NCBI GenBank assembly: GCA_947453725.1
Contig: CANGHH010000007.1
Location: 1-64,000 of the forward strand
DNA from: Betaproteobacteria bacterium
Lineage (GTDB): Bacteria; Pseudomonadota; Gammaproteobacteria; Burkholderiales; Burkholderiaceae_C
Direction of reading: 5' to 3'
DNA: 64,000 nucleotides
How positions within the stretch are numbered: position 1 is the stretch's first letter; every line of letters begins with the position of its first letter. This document shows positions 28,115-38,481 of this stretch, piece after piece. Made by a program: the position numbers and the translations under genes. The notes under the pieces were generated by a model that was not told the origin of the DNA, ran no database searches, and saw only the letters and a program-made list of their open reading frames with translations.

Positions 28115-29116
28115 ATGAAGACCGTATTCGGACCCGCGATGCTGGCGCTGGGCGTTGCAGCGAGCGGCGCGGCATGGGCCGACCAGCACGATGCCAACGG
28201 TGTCGACAAGGGCAAGATCCACCACCGCCTGAACGATGGCGCGCCCGAACTCAATGCCCAGGCGCCGGCCCTCGTCGGCCAGTCCCTGACCACCGGCACC
28301 ACGGGGGCAGCTTCGCCCGCCATCAGCAACCACGGCGGCCCGGTGATGGGCGGCGCGCCCGACATCCACCTGATCTGGTACGGCAAATGGGACCAGACCA
28401 GTGGCAGCGACACGGTCGCCGGCCAACAGATCGTTCAGGACTTCATGAGTTCGGTCGGCGGGTCGAACTGGATGAAGATCAACACCGCCACGCCGGTCAC
28501 CGGCAAGGGCTACACCGGCAGCGGCGGTTCCTCGGTCAGCGGCAATATCGCCACCGTCCACACCGCCAACGTTGGCTACCTCAACAACAGCATCAAGAGC
28601 CTCAGCGACGCCAACATCGCCACCGTGGTCTCGAACTACGTCGCGACGCAGGGCGGCGCCAGCACCAACGCCATCTACTTCGTGCTGACCTCCAGCGACG
28701 TCACCGCGTCGTCGGGCTTCTGCACCCGGTACTGCGGCTGGCACACCACGGGCACGGTGGCTGGCGTGGCCAACGTCAAGTACAGCTTCGTCGGCAACGC
28801 CAACCGCTGCCTGGCCGGCTGCGCACCGCAGACCACCAGCCCCAACGGCAATGCCGGCGTCGACGGCATGGTCTCGGTGTTGGCCCATGAACTGGTCGAA
28901 ACCCTGAGCGACCCGCAGCTCAATGCCTGGTACGACAGCAAGGGGGCCGAGAACGCCGACAAGTGCGCCTGGACCTTCGGCGCCCTGAATGCCCAGAAAT
29001 TCGCCGCCAACGGCGCCGTCTACAACGTCACGCTGGGAGCCCGCAACTACGCCATCCAGCGCAACCTGGCTGCCAACAGCAAGTGCTATGTCGACGGGGT
29101 GACCGGCCAACAGTAA
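28115..29116 (+). CDS. Secreted EXORDIUM/phosphate-induced-1-like protein
   Basis: A 333-residue exported protein. Residues 1-22 are a Sec signal peptide ending AAWA. The mature part has the hallmarks of the plant EXORDIUM/Phi-1 family: HGGPVMGG followed by IHLIWYGKW (about 73-90), a central NAIYFVLTSSDV stretch, and HELVETLSDPQLNAWYD with ENADKCAWTFG near 258-290. Six or more cysteines (FCTRYCGWH, RCLAGCAP) suggest disulfides in the periplasm or outside the cell. HELVE recalls a zinc-protease HExxE motif but catalysis is unproven in this family. The ATG at 28115 is preferred to one at 28106 because CAGGG is then well spaced. It is followed by a strong terminator, so it forms a single-gene unit. 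Confidence 0.8.
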   Translation: MKTVFGPAMLALGVAASGAAWADQHDANGVDKGKIHHRLNDGAPELNAQAPALVGQSLTTGTTGAASPAISNHGGPVMGGAPDIHLIWYGKWDQTSGSDTVAGQQIVQDFMSSVGGSNWMKINTATPVTGKGYTGSGGSSVSGNIATVHTANVGYLNNSIKSLSDANIATVVSNYVATQGGASTNAIYFVLTSSDVTASSGFCTRYCGWHTTGTVAGVANVKYSFVGNANRCLAGCAPQTTSPNGNAGVDGMVSVLAHELVETLSDPQLNAWYDSKGAENADKCAWTFGALNAQKFAANGAVYNVTLGARNYAIQRNLAANSKCYVDGVTGQQ

Positions 29117-29140
29117 GCCCTGCTGTCCCCAGCCCGTCCG

Positions 29141-29180
29141 GGCGGCCTTCGCTGTACGCTCGAAGGCCGCCTTTTCTTTT
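29141..29180 (+). terminator. Rho-independent terminator after the EXORDIUM-like gene
   Basis: GGCGGCCTTCG (29141-29151) pairs perfectly with CGAAGGCCGCC (29161-29171) around a 9-base loop and is followed by TTTTCTTTT. It lies 24 bases after the stop codon. Confidence 0.92.
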
Positions 29181-29206
29181 GCCAGCCGTTCTTTGGGAGA
29201 ACCGAC

Positions 29207-29722
29207 TTGAAGCCGCACGCACTCCACGCCCGGTGTCGCAGCCTGGCCGGCGCCTGGGCGCTGGCTGTCGCCACGGCCGTGTCGGCTCAGCCGGCTGGAC
29301 CCCCCCACGCGACGCGGGCGGGGCAGACCCTGGCCGACCTGGAAGAACAGCTGCTGCAGGCGGCCCGCGCCAGCGACCCGGCGCAGCTGGGCGCGATGCT
29401 GGACGCCGACTTCGAGATGATCGTGGCCCAGGCGCCGACCGCGCCGGTGGCGCGTGAAGACTGGGTCGGCGCGATGCGCCAGCCCGGCGCCGCCGACTGG
29501 ACCGTGCAGGGGCTTTCCGCGCGCGAACTGGGCGACGTCGCGGTGGCGGCCTTCGTGCTGCGTCCGCCGCACGGCAAGGCCGCACCGCTCTATGTCGTCG
29601 ATACCTGGCAGCGCAGTGCCGCCGGCTGGCACTTGGTGGTCCGCCACGTGGCGCCGGCCAGCGGGCCGCGCAAGGGCATACCGGGTGACGTGCAGACGCC
29701 CGTGGTGCAGAAGAAGTACTGA
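29207..29722 (+). CDS. Exported NTF2-like (DUF4440-type) protein
   Basis: A 171-residue protein with a signal peptide (about 1-27, ending SAQ), then a compact alpha/beta domain: TLADLEEQLLQAARASDPAQLGAMLDADFEMI, followed by VAREDWVGAM and two beta strands ending GWHLVVRHV. This is the usual layout of the NTF2-like/DUF4440 fold, often seen in small periplasmic proteins. It starts at TTG, with GGGAGA 6 bases upstream. It lies 16 bases before an acyl-CoA dehydrogenase, with which it is likely co-transcribed. Function unknown. Confidence 0.7.
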   Translation: MKPHALHARCRSLAGAWALAVATAVSAQPAGPPHATRAGQTLADLEEQLLQAARASDPAQLGAMLDADFEMIVAQAPTAPVAREDWVGAMRQPGAADWTVQGLSARELGDVAVAAFVLRPPHGKAAPLYVVDTWQRSAAGWHLVVRHVAPASGPRKGIPGDVQTPVVQKKY

Positions 29723-29738
29723 GCAGGACCGGCCCGCC

Positions 29739-30869
29739 ATGTTGCTGAGTGAAGACCATCTCGCCGTTCAGGACGCCGTGCGCCACTACGTGCAGGCCGA
29801 GATCGCGCCGTACGCCGCCGACTGGGACAAGCGCCACCACTTTCCGGCCGCACAGCTCCAGGGTCTGGCCGGCCTGGGCTGCTACGGCGTGGCCGTCCCC
29901 GAGGCCTGGGGCGGCGCCGGGCTGGACCACCTGGCGCTGGCGCTGATCCTGGAAGAAATCGCCGCCGGCGACGGCGCCACCAGCACCGTCGTCAGCGTCA
30001 ACAACTGCCCCGTCTGTTCGATCCTGATGGCCTTTGCCAACGACGAGCAGAAGCAGCGTTTCCTGGTCCCGCTGGCCCGCGGCGAGATGCTCGGCGCCTT
30101 CTGCCTGACCGAGCCGCACGTCGGCTCCGAAGCCGGCGGCCTGAAGACCACGGCCGTTCGGGATGGCGACCACTACCTGCTGAACGGCGTCAAACAGTTC
30201 ATCACCAGCGGCAAGAACGGGGACCTGGCCATCGTCATGGCCGTCACCGACAAGGCCGCCGGCAAGAAGGGCATCAGCGCCTTCGTCGTGCCGACCGCGA
30301 CGCCGGGCTACACCGTGGTGCGCATCGAAGACAAGCTGGGCCAGCACGCCAGCGACACGGCGCAGATCCGGTTCGAGGACTGCCGCATCCCGGTCGCCAA
30401 TTTGCTGGGTGAAGAAGGCCAGGGTTTGAAGATCGCGCTCAGCGGTCTGGAGGGTGGCCGCATCGGCATCGCCAGCCAGGCCGTCGGCATGGCGCGCGCG
30501 GCCTTCGAAGCGGCGCTGGCCTACAGCAAGGACCGCACGAGTTTCGGCCAGCCCATCTTCCAGCACCAGGCGGTGCAGTTCAAGCTGGCCGACATGGCCA
30601 CGCAGGTGGAAGTGGCGCGGCAGATGATCCACCACGCCGCGGCCTTGAAAGACGCCGGCCGGCCCTGTCTGAAAGAAGCCGCGATGGCCAAGCTCTTCGC
30701 CAGCGAAATGGCCGAACGCGTGTGCAGCGCGGCGATCCAGGTCTTCGGCGGCTACGGCTATGTCAGCGACTTCCCGGTCGAGCGCATCTACCGCGATGTC
30801 CGCGTCTGCCAGATCTACGAAGGCACGAGCGAGGTGCAGAAGATCCTGATCGGGCGGGCGCTGGCCTAG
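29739..30869 (+). CDS. Acyl-CoA dehydrogenase
   Basis: A 376-residue FAD enzyme. It has [18 protein letters not shown] (flavin/substrate region) and the late [10 protein letters not shown], with the catalytic base at Glu361, the position of short/medium-chain enzymes. This sets it apart from the isovaleryl-CoA dehydrogenase at 21.6 kb. The substrate is probably a short or branched acyl-CoA (such as isobutyryl- or 2-methylbutyryl-CoA), but this cannot be decided by eye. It is followed after two bases by a Bug receptor gene. Confidence 0.92.
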   Translation: MLLSEDHLAVQDAVRHYVQAEIAPYAADWDKRHHFPAAQLQGLAGLGCYGVAVPEAWGGAGLDHLALALILEEIAAGDGATSTVVSVNNCPVCSILMAFANDEQKQRFLVPLARGEMLGAFCLTEPHVGSEAGGLKTTAVRDGDHYLLNGVKQFITSGKNGDLAIVMAVTDKAAGKKGISAFVVPTATPGYTVVRIEDKLGQHASDTAQIRFEDCRIPVANLLGEEGQGLKIALSGLEGGRIGIASQAVGMARAAFEAALAYSKDRTSFGQPIFQHQAVQFKLADMATQVEVARQMIHHAAALKDAGRPCLKEAAMAKLFASEMAERVCSAAIQVFGGYGYVSDFPVERIYRDVRVCQIYEGTSEVQKILIGRALA

Positions 30870-30871
30870 GC

Positions 30872-31870
30872 ATGTGGTCAGCCATTCGCCTGGGTGCCAG
30901 GTACACGACGACGCGCCGCCACTGGCTGGCTGCGGCGGCCTGCACGCCCTTGACTGCGCTGGCTGCCGAAGCCGCACCCGCCGCGTGGCCGAGCCGGCCG
31001 GTCCGCCTGCTGGTCGGTTTCCCCGGCGGCTCCACGCCCGATCTGGCGGCCCGCGTGCTGGCCGACGCGCTGACCCGCGCCTGGGGCGCCACCGTGGTCG
31101 TCGACAACCGCCCCGGCGCCGCCGGCAACATCGCGGCCGACCAGGTGGCCAAGGCCCGCGACGACCACACGCTGGGCGTCGTCATCAACGGCAACCTGAC
31201 CTCGGCCCGGCTGCTGAACCCCCGGCTGCCGTTTGACCCGGCGCACGACTTCAGTCTGCTGTCGCTGCTCGCGACGGCGCCGCTGGTGCTGGTGGCGCCG
31301 ACCGGCCTGCCGGGCGCTGCCGCCTTCTTCGCGGCCGCGCGCCAGGCCGGGACCGACTGGAACTACGGCTCGGTGGGGCTGGGCTCGGTCGGCCATCTGG
31401 GCATGGAACTGCTGAAGAGCCGCGCCGGTTTCGCTGCCGTCCACGTGCCCTACAGCGGCAACCCGGCGGTGCTGACGGCGCTGATCTCGGGCCAGGTCCA
31501 GGCCGCGCTGGTGCCGCCCGGTGTGGCCCTGCCGCAGGTCCATGCGGGGAGGGTCCAGGCCATCGGCTTGACGGGCGGCCGCAGCACGCTGGCGCCCGAC
31601 GTGGCGCCGCTGGCCAGCCTGGGCGTGGCGGCCGACGAACTGGCGGTGTGGGTGGCGCTGGTCGGTCCGGCAGGCTTGAGCGCGGCAGCACGGCAGCGGC
31701 TGGCGGGGGAACTCCCGGCCTTGCTGCGCGCGCCCGAAGCACGCCAGCGCCTCTTTGCGGCGGGCTGGCAGGTGCAGGCCGGTTCGCCAGAAGCGCTGCG
31801 CTTTCGCGTGCGCGACGAGGCACGCATCCTCGGCAGCATCATCAGCCAGCACGGCATCCGCGCGGAGTGA
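30872..31870 (+). CDS. Tripartite tricarboxylate transporter receptor (Bug family)
   Basis: A 332-residue periplasmic solute-binding protein. The N-terminus has a twin-Arg-like export signal (TTTRRHWLAAAACTPLTALAAEA). The mature part follows the Bug pattern: WPSRPVRLLVGFPGGSTPDLAARVLA, VVVDNRPGAAGNIAADQVAKA, and HVPYSGNPAVLTALISGQV near 190. Bug proteins bind small carboxylic acids with two water-bridged loops. No TctA/TctB membrane genes are nearby, the usual situation for orphan Bug genes in Burkholderiales. The start at ATG 30872 follows the dehydrogenase stop by two bases. Confidence 0.9.
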   Translation: MWSAIRLGARYTTTRRHWLAAAACTPLTALAAEAAPAAWPSRPVRLLVGFPGGSTPDLAARVLADALTRAWGATVVVDNRPGAAGNIAADQVAKARDDHTLGVVINGNLTSARLLNPRLPFDPAHDFSLLSLLATAPLVLVAPTGLPGAAAFFAAARQAGTDWNYGSVGLGSVGHLGMELLKSRAGFAAVHVPYSGNPAVLTALISGQVQAALVPPGVALPQVHAGRVQAIGLTGGRSTLAPDVAPLASLGVAADELAVWVALVGPAGLSAAARQRLAGELPALLRAPEARQRLFAAGWQVQAGSPEALRFRVRDEARILGSIISQHGIRAE

Positions 31871-31883
31871 TCGATGCCGGCTG

Positions 31884-31891
31884 CCTAGAAT
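31884..31891 (+). promoter_or_regulatory. Candidate -10 (CCTAGAAT) for the carboxylase genes
   Basis: TAGAAT at 31886-31891 would give a leader of about 60 bases ahead of the GTG of the carboxyltransferase gene. The octamer is shared with two other genes in the window. The region lies between two same-strand genes 90 bases apart. Confidence 0.35.
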
Positions 31892-31960
31892 TGACACTCA
31901 CGCCGACCTCGCCGCGATGCGTCCCGCGCCGGCCCCGCCCCGCCCTGCAGGAGACCGCCG

Positions 31961-33571
31961 GTGCCCACGCTCAAGTCCAAGCTCAACGCCCGCTCGGTGA
32001 TGTTCAAGGCCAGCGCGGAACGGATGCGCGCGCTGATCGACGACCTGAACGCCCGGCTGGCGCAGATCGCGCAGGGCGGCGGCGAGGCGGCGCGTGCCAA
32101 GCACGTGGCGCGCGGCAAGCTGCTGCCGCGTGAACGCGTGGAAATGCTGCTCGACCCCGACACGCCCTTCCTGGAACTGGCGCCGCTGGCTGCGCTGAAC
32201 CTCTACGACAACGCGGCGCCGGGCGCCGGCTTGATCACCGGCATCGGCCGCGTGAGCGGGGTCGACTGCCTGATCGTCTGCAACGACGCCACGGTGAAAG
32301 GCGGGACCTACTACCCGATGACGGTGAAGAAGCACCTGCGGGCCCAGGAAGTGGCGCAGCAGAACCGCCTGCCCTGCATCTACCTGGTCGACAGCGGCGG
32401 CGCGAATCTGCCGAACCAGGACGAGGTCTTTCCCGACCGCGATCACTTCGGCCGCATCTTCTACAACCAGGCGCAGATGAGCGCGCAAGGCATCCCGCAA
32501 CTGGCGGTGGTGATGGGGAGTTGCACCGCCGGCGGCGCCTACGTGCCGGCGATGAGCGACGAGGCCATCATCGTCAGGAACCAGGGCACCATCTTCCTCG
32601 GCGGGCCGCCGCTGGTGAAGGCCGCCACTGGCGAAATCGTCAGTGCCGAGGACCTCGGCGGCGGCGACGTCCACACCCGTCTCTCGGGCGTGGCCGACCA
32701 CCTGGCCGAGAACGACATGCACGCGCTGGCTATCGTGCGGGCCAGCGTGGCCAACCTGAACTGGCGCAAGCCGCAGCAACTGCTGACCGTGCCGCCGCGC
32801 CCGCCGCTGTTCGACGCCAGCGAACTGCACGGCGTGATCCCGGTCGACGCGCGCAAGCCTTTCGATGTGCGCGAGATCATCGCCCGCATCGTCGACGGCA
32901 GCGACTTCGACGAGTTCAAGGCGCGTTACGGCGCCACACTGGTGACCGGCTTCGCGCACATCGAAGGCCTGCCGGTAGGCATCGTCGCCAACAACGGCAT
33001 CCTGTTCGGCGAGAGCGCGCAGAAGGGCGCCCACTTCATCGAGCTGTGCTGCCAGCGCCGGGTGCCGCTCGTCTTCCTGCAGAACATCACCGGCTTCATG
33101 GTCGGGCGCAAGGTGGAGAACGAAGGCATCGCCAAGCACGGCGCCAAGATGGTGACGGCGGTGGCCACGGCCACGGTGCCCAAGTTCACCGTGATCATCG
33201 GCGGCAGCTTCGGCGCCGGCAACTACGGCATGTGCGGCCGCGCCTACAGCCCGCGCTTCCTGTGGATGTGGCCCAACGCGCGCATCAGCGTGATGGGCGG
33301 CGAGCAGGCCGCCAGCGTGCTGGCCACCGTCAGGCGCGACGGCATCGAAGGCAAGGGCGGGCAGTGGAGTGCCGAGGAGGAAGCCGCCTTCAAGCACCCC
33401 ATCACCGAGCAGTTCGAACAGCAGGCCCACCCCTATTACGCCAGCGCCAGGCTGTGGGACGACGGCGTCATCGACCCCGCCGACACCCGCCGCGTGCTGG
33501 CCCTGGGCCTGAGCGCCAGCCTCAACGCGCCCATTCCCGACAGCCCGCGCTTTGGCCTCTTTCGCATGTGA
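31961..33571 (+). CDS. mccB: Methylcrotonoyl-CoA carboxylase, carboxyltransferase (beta) subunit
   Basis: A 536-residue carboxyltransferase that transfers the carboxyl group from biotin to 3-methylcrotonyl-CoA. Signatures of the MCC branch are [40 protein letters not shown], and [19 protein letters not shown], ending FGLFRM. The start is GTG at 31961 with GGAG eight bases upstream. The alpha subunit gene would be expected directly downstream, but a vapBC module lies between. With ivd and HMG-CoA lyase in the window it forms the leucine (liu) pathway. Confidence 0.94.
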   Translation: MPTLKSKLNARSVMFKASAERMRALIDDLNARLAQIAQGGGEAARAKHVARGKLLPRERVEMLLDPDTPFLELAPLAALNLYDNAAPGAGLITGIGRVSGVDCLIVCNDATVKGGTYYPMTVKKHLRAQEVAQQNRLPCIYLVDSGGANLPNQDEVFPDRDHFGRIFYNQAQMSAQGIPQLAVVMGSCTAGGAYVPAMSDEAIIVRNQGTIFLGGPPLVKAATGEIVSAEDLGGGDVHTRLSGVADHLAENDMHALAIVRASVANLNWRKPQQLLTVPPRPPLFDASELHGVIPVDARKPFDVREIIARIVDGSDFDEFKARYGATLVTGFAHIEGLPVGIVANNGILFGESAQKGAHFIELCCQRRVPLVFLQNITGFMVGRKVENEGIAKHGAKMVTAVATATVPKFTVIIGGSFGAGNYGMCGRAYSPRFLWMWPNARISVMGGEQAASVLATVRRDGIEGKGGQWSAEEEAAFKHPITEQFEQQAHPYYASARLWDDGVIDPADTRRVLALGLSASLNAPIPDSPRFGLFRM

Positions 33572-33578
33572 TGTACAT

Positions 33579-33606
33579 TGTGTATGGTGTGTCAACTTCA
33601 TACACA
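33579..33606. promoter_or_regulatory. Operator-like inverted repeat of vapBC
   Basis: TGTGTATG (33579-33586) and CATACACA (33599-33606) are perfect 8-base inverted arms 12 bases apart, ending two bases before the vapB ATG. The segment is AT-rich against its surroundings. Such repeats are the usual binding sites for VapBC autoregulation, here overlapping the candidate promoter (TATGGT near 33583) and the start region. Confidence 0.75.
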
Positions 33607-33608
33607 TC

Positions 33609-33875
33609 ATGCGCACCAACATCGATATCGATGATGAATTGATGGCCCAAGCCATGTCGGCCGGCCCCTACACGACCAAGAAGGACGCGGTCGAAGCCGG
33701 TCTGAAGCTCTTGGCGCGACAGGCCGCCTACCGCGAGATCCTGAAGTGGGAGGGCAAGCTCAAGTGGGAGGGCGACGAGTCCATCGATTGGACCCATCCC
33801 GAACCGGCTGCCGGCTCGGCAGCCGTGGTTGCAGCCGAGCCGCCAGCCCAGGGAACCCAACGTGGTCGTCGCTGA
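33609..33875 (+). CDS. vapB: VapB-family antitoxin
   Basis: An 88-residue antitoxin. Residues 1-40 (MRTNIDIDDELMAQAM ... TTKKDAVEAGLKLLAR) match the ribbon-helix-helix DNA-binding part of the VapB/DUF2191 family; the following ILKWEGKLKWEGDESIDW is the toxin-binding segment, with a small internal duplication (KWEG twice). The C-terminal 25 residues are low-complexity. It overlaps vapC by 14 bases. The ATG directly follows the palindrome, and there is little room for a ribosome site. Confidence 0.88.
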   Translation: MRTNIDIDDELMAQAMSAGPYTTKKDAVEAGLKLLARQAAYREILKWEGKLKWEGDESIDWTHPEPAAGSAAVVAAEPPAQGTQRGRR

Positions 33876-34260
33876 TTCCAGCGTCTGGATCGATTACTTC
33901 AACGCCAGCCCCAACCCTGCGCGCGACACGCTGCGGCGCCTGCTCAACGACGCCGACGCGCGCATCGTCGTGCCCGATCTGGTGCTGTTCGAGGTCCTGC
34001 GCGGGTTCAGGGACGAACGCGAACAGCGGCAGGCGCGCATCCTGATGATGAGCCTGGACGTGGTCGCAACATCGGGCGTGGCCCTGTGCCTGCAGGCAGC
34101 CCAGCACTACCGCGACCTGCGCAAGTCCGGCCGCACGGTGCGCAACGGCATCGACGTGCTGGTGGCCAGCTTCTGCATCGAGCACGACTATGTGCTGCTG
34201 CACCGCGACCGTGATTTTCTGGCCTTCGAGCAACTGCGCGGCTTGCGTGGCTGGCGCTGA
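33862..34260 (+). CDS. vapC: VapC-type PIN-domain ribonuclease toxin
   Basis: A 132-residue PIN-domain RNase. The acidic active-site set is present: Asp5 (VADSSVWIDYF), Glu in LVLFEVLRGF (about 44), Asp in NGIDVLVASFC (about 96) and Asp in LHRDRDF (about 116). The start is GTG at 33862 with AGGGAA upstream, overlapping vapB, as is usual for these modules. It ends only 13 bases before the biotin carboxylase gene, so a metabolic gene is tied to the toxin message. Confidence 0.92.
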   Translation: MVVADSSVWIDYFNASPNPARDTLRRLLNDADARIVVPDLVLFEVLRGFRDEREQRQARILMMSLDVVATSGVALCLQAAQHYRDLRKSGRTVRNGIDVLVASFCIEHDYVLLHRDRDFLAFEQLRGLRGWR

Positions 34261-34273
34261 ACGGGGAACCCAC

Positions 34274-36289
<2,016 letters not shown>

Positions 36290-36691
36290 GGCGCGTGGCG
36301 CCAGCTTCGGTCGTGCCGAACAGGCTGTTCAGCAGCCCGCCGATGCTCAGCGGCCTGCGCAGCAGAGGGCGCGCGCTGTCCTGGGCGGCGGCCTGGCGGT
36401 ACAGGCTGGACAGACTCTGCAGTTCGCTGCCGACCATCGCGTCGCAGACCAGCAGCACGTCGCGCGCGTACAGCGGTTCGGCCACCATGCGCAGCGCGTC
36501 GATGCCTTCGCCCAACTCGGCCCGCAGGCCGGCGTCGATGCGTGAGGCGACCTTGATGCAGCGGCGCTGGTTCATGATCGGTGCAGTCTGGGGCGCTGCC
36601 GCGACAATGCGCCATCCCCAGTTGCGCTGATCCTGCAAGCAACTGTTTCTGGCGGCGCCTGGCGCCACCTTGACTGATAGCCCCACCCGCC

Positions 36692-37618
36692 ATGCTGCCC
36701 ACCGCTGTCACCCTTGTCGAAGTCGGCCCGCGCGACGGCTTGCAGAACGAAGCGGCACCTGTCGGTGCCGACCACAAGATCGAACTGATCCACCGACTGC
36801 AGGCTGCGGGCTGCCGCGAGATCGAAGCGACCAGTTTCGTCAGCCCCAAGTGGGTGCCGCAGATGGCCGACAACGCCGCCGTGATGACCGGCATCCGGCG
36901 CCAGCCCGGCGTGCGCTACTCGGTGCTGACGCCCAACCTGCAGGGCCTGCATGCCGCACTGGCCACCTGCCCCGACGAGGTGGTGGTCTTCGGCGCGGCC
37001 AGCGAGGCCTTCAGCCACCGCAACATCAATTGCTCGATCGCTGACAGCATCGAGCGTTTTCGCCCCGTCGTCACCGCGGCGCACGCCGCCGGCGTGAAGG
37101 TGCGCGCGGCCGTGTCCTGCGCCCTGGGCTGTCCGTATCAGGGCGAAGTCAGCGCTGACGAGGTCGAGCGCGTGGTGCGCCTGATGCGGGACATCGGCGT
37201 CGACCACTGCGGCATCGCCGACACCATCGGCGTGGGCACACCGGTGAAGGTGCAGGCGGCAATGGCGCGCGCGCTGCGCCACTTCCCGCTGGCGCAGGTG
37301 AGTGGACACTTCCACGATACCTACGGCCAGGCGCTGGCCAACATCCACGCCTGCCTGCAGATGGGCGTCCACACCTTCGACACCAGCATCGCCGGCCTGG
37401 GTGGCTGCCCATACGCCAAGGGCGCCACCGGCAACGTCGCCACCGAAGACGTGGTCTTCATGCTGCACGGCATGGGCATCGCCACCGGGCTCGACCTCAA
37501 CGCCCTGGTCGACGCCGGCGCCTGGATCAGCAGCGTGCTGGGCCGCCCGCCGGTTTCGCGCGTCAGCCGCGCCTTGCTCGCCCGGCGCGGCTCGGCCGTC
37601 GAGCTGGCGTTGCCGTGA
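36692..37618 (+). CDS. mvaB: Hydroxymethylglutaryl-CoA lyase
   Basis: A 308-residue TIM-barrel lyase splitting HMG-CoA into acetoacetate and acetyl-CoA, the last step of leucine breakdown. It opens VTLVEVGPRDGLQNE (the metal-binding Asp is in RDG), continues with SGHFHDTYGQALANI (metal-binding His) and contains the signature GLGGCPYAKGATGNVATED with the catalytic Cys. The start ATG has no strong ribosome site. The stop overlaps the DUF1289 gene start (GTGA). Confidence 0.96.
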   Translation: MLPTAVTLVEVGPRDGLQNEAAPVGADHKIELIHRLQAAGCREIEATSFVSPKWVPQMADNAAVMTGIRRQPGVRYSVLTPNLQGLHAALATCPDEVVVFGAASEAFSHRNINCSIADSIERFRPVVTAAHAAGVKVRAAVSCALGCPYQGEVSADEVERVVRLMRDIGVDHCGIADTIGVGTPVKVQAAMARALRHFPLAQVSGHFHDTYGQALANIHACLQMGVHTFDTSIAGLGGCPYAKGATGNVATEDVVFMLHGMGIATGLDLNALVDAGAWISSVLGRPPVSRVSRALLARRGSAVELALP

Positions 37619-37845
37619 ACGTCCCCTTGCTGGCGCCCGTGGCGTCGCCCTGCATCAACGTTTGCCAGATGGACGCTGCCACCGGCTGGTGCGCCGGTTG
37701 CCTGCGCAACCTGGACGAGATCGCCGCCTGGTCGCGGCTGAACGAGGCGGCCAAGCAGGCCGTCTCCGACAGCCTGCCGCTGCGCCGCGCCGAATGGCAG
37801 CGGCTGGGGCGGTCCGCCGTGCTCACGCGGGACCGCCCTCGATGA
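37615..37845 (+). CDS. DUF1289 domain-containing small protein
   Basis: A 76-residue cytoplasmic protein with the family signature SPCINVCQMD ... GWCAGCLRNLDEIAAW: four cysteines spaced as CxxxC and CxxC, which suggests binding of a metal or an Fe-S centre. It starts at GTG overlapping the mvaB stop and ends overlapping the next gene's ATG (ATGA), so the three genes are translationally coupled. The function of the family is unknown. Confidence 0.88.
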   Translation: MNVPLLAPVASPCINVCQMDAATGWCAGCLRNLDEIAAWSRLNEAAKQAVSDSLPLRRAEWQRLGRSAVLTRDRPR

Positions 37846-38468
37846 AGCGCATCGTCTTCCACTTCGACGTCATCTCGCCCTACGCCTACCTGGCCTTCGA
37901 GCAGCTGCCGCAGGCCCTGGAAGGCTGCAGCTACGAAGTCGAATACCGCCCGGTGCTGTTCGCCGCGCTGCTGCAGCACCACGCGCACAAGGGGCCGGCC
38001 GAGATCGAACCCAAGCGCGCCTGGACCTTCCGCCACATCCACTGGCTGGCCGCGCAACTCGGCATCCCGTGCGACACGCCGGCGCAGCACCCGTTCAACC
38101 CGATCGCGCTGCTGCGCCTGCTCGTTGCCTGCGGGCCCAACCGGCGCGTCGTGGAAGCCGCGTTCCGCCACGTCTGGCGCGGCGGTGCCGACGCCAACGA
38201 TCCGCATCGCCTGGCCGCCTTGACGGCGCAACTGGCGCCCGCGCGCGACCCGGCTGGCGACGACGTGAAAGCCGAGTTGCGCGCGCTGACCGATATCGCC
38301 ATGGCGGCCGGCCTGTTCGGCGTGCCGACTTTCGAGCTGGACGGCCGCCATTTCTGGGGCCTCGACGCGCTGCCGATGCTGCGCGACGCGCTGCGGGGCG
38401 GCGCCTGGTTCGACGGGCCGGCCTGGGACGCGGAAGGCGCGCCGCGCCCGGGCCTGCGCCGGTCCTGA
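37842..38468 (+). CDS. 2-hydroxychromene-2-carboxylate isomerase (DsbA-like, NahD/kappa-GST type)
   Basis: A 208-residue thioredoxin-fold enzyme of the DsbA/kappa glutathione transferase group. The start FHFDVISPYAYLAF carries the catalytic Ser where DsbA has Cys. The cis-Pro region GVPTFELDGRHFWGLDALPML near the end completes the fold. The reaction in naphthalene degradation is the glutathione-dependent isomerisation of a chromene carboxylate; without other aromatic genes here the true substrate is open. It is the last gene of the mvaB-DUF1289 run and converges on the helicase gene. Confidence 0.88.
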   Translation: MKRIVFHFDVISPYAYLAFEQLPQALEGCSYEVEYRPVLFAALLQHHAHKGPAEIEPKRAWTFRHIHWLAAQLGIPCDTPAQHPFNPIALLRLLVACGPNRRVVEAAFRHVWRGGADANDPHRLAALTAQLAPARDPAGDDVKAELRALTDIAMAAGLFGVPTFELDGRHFWGLDALPMLRDALRGGAWFDGPAWDAEGAPRPGLRRS

Positions 38469-38481
38469 GCGCGCGCCGACC

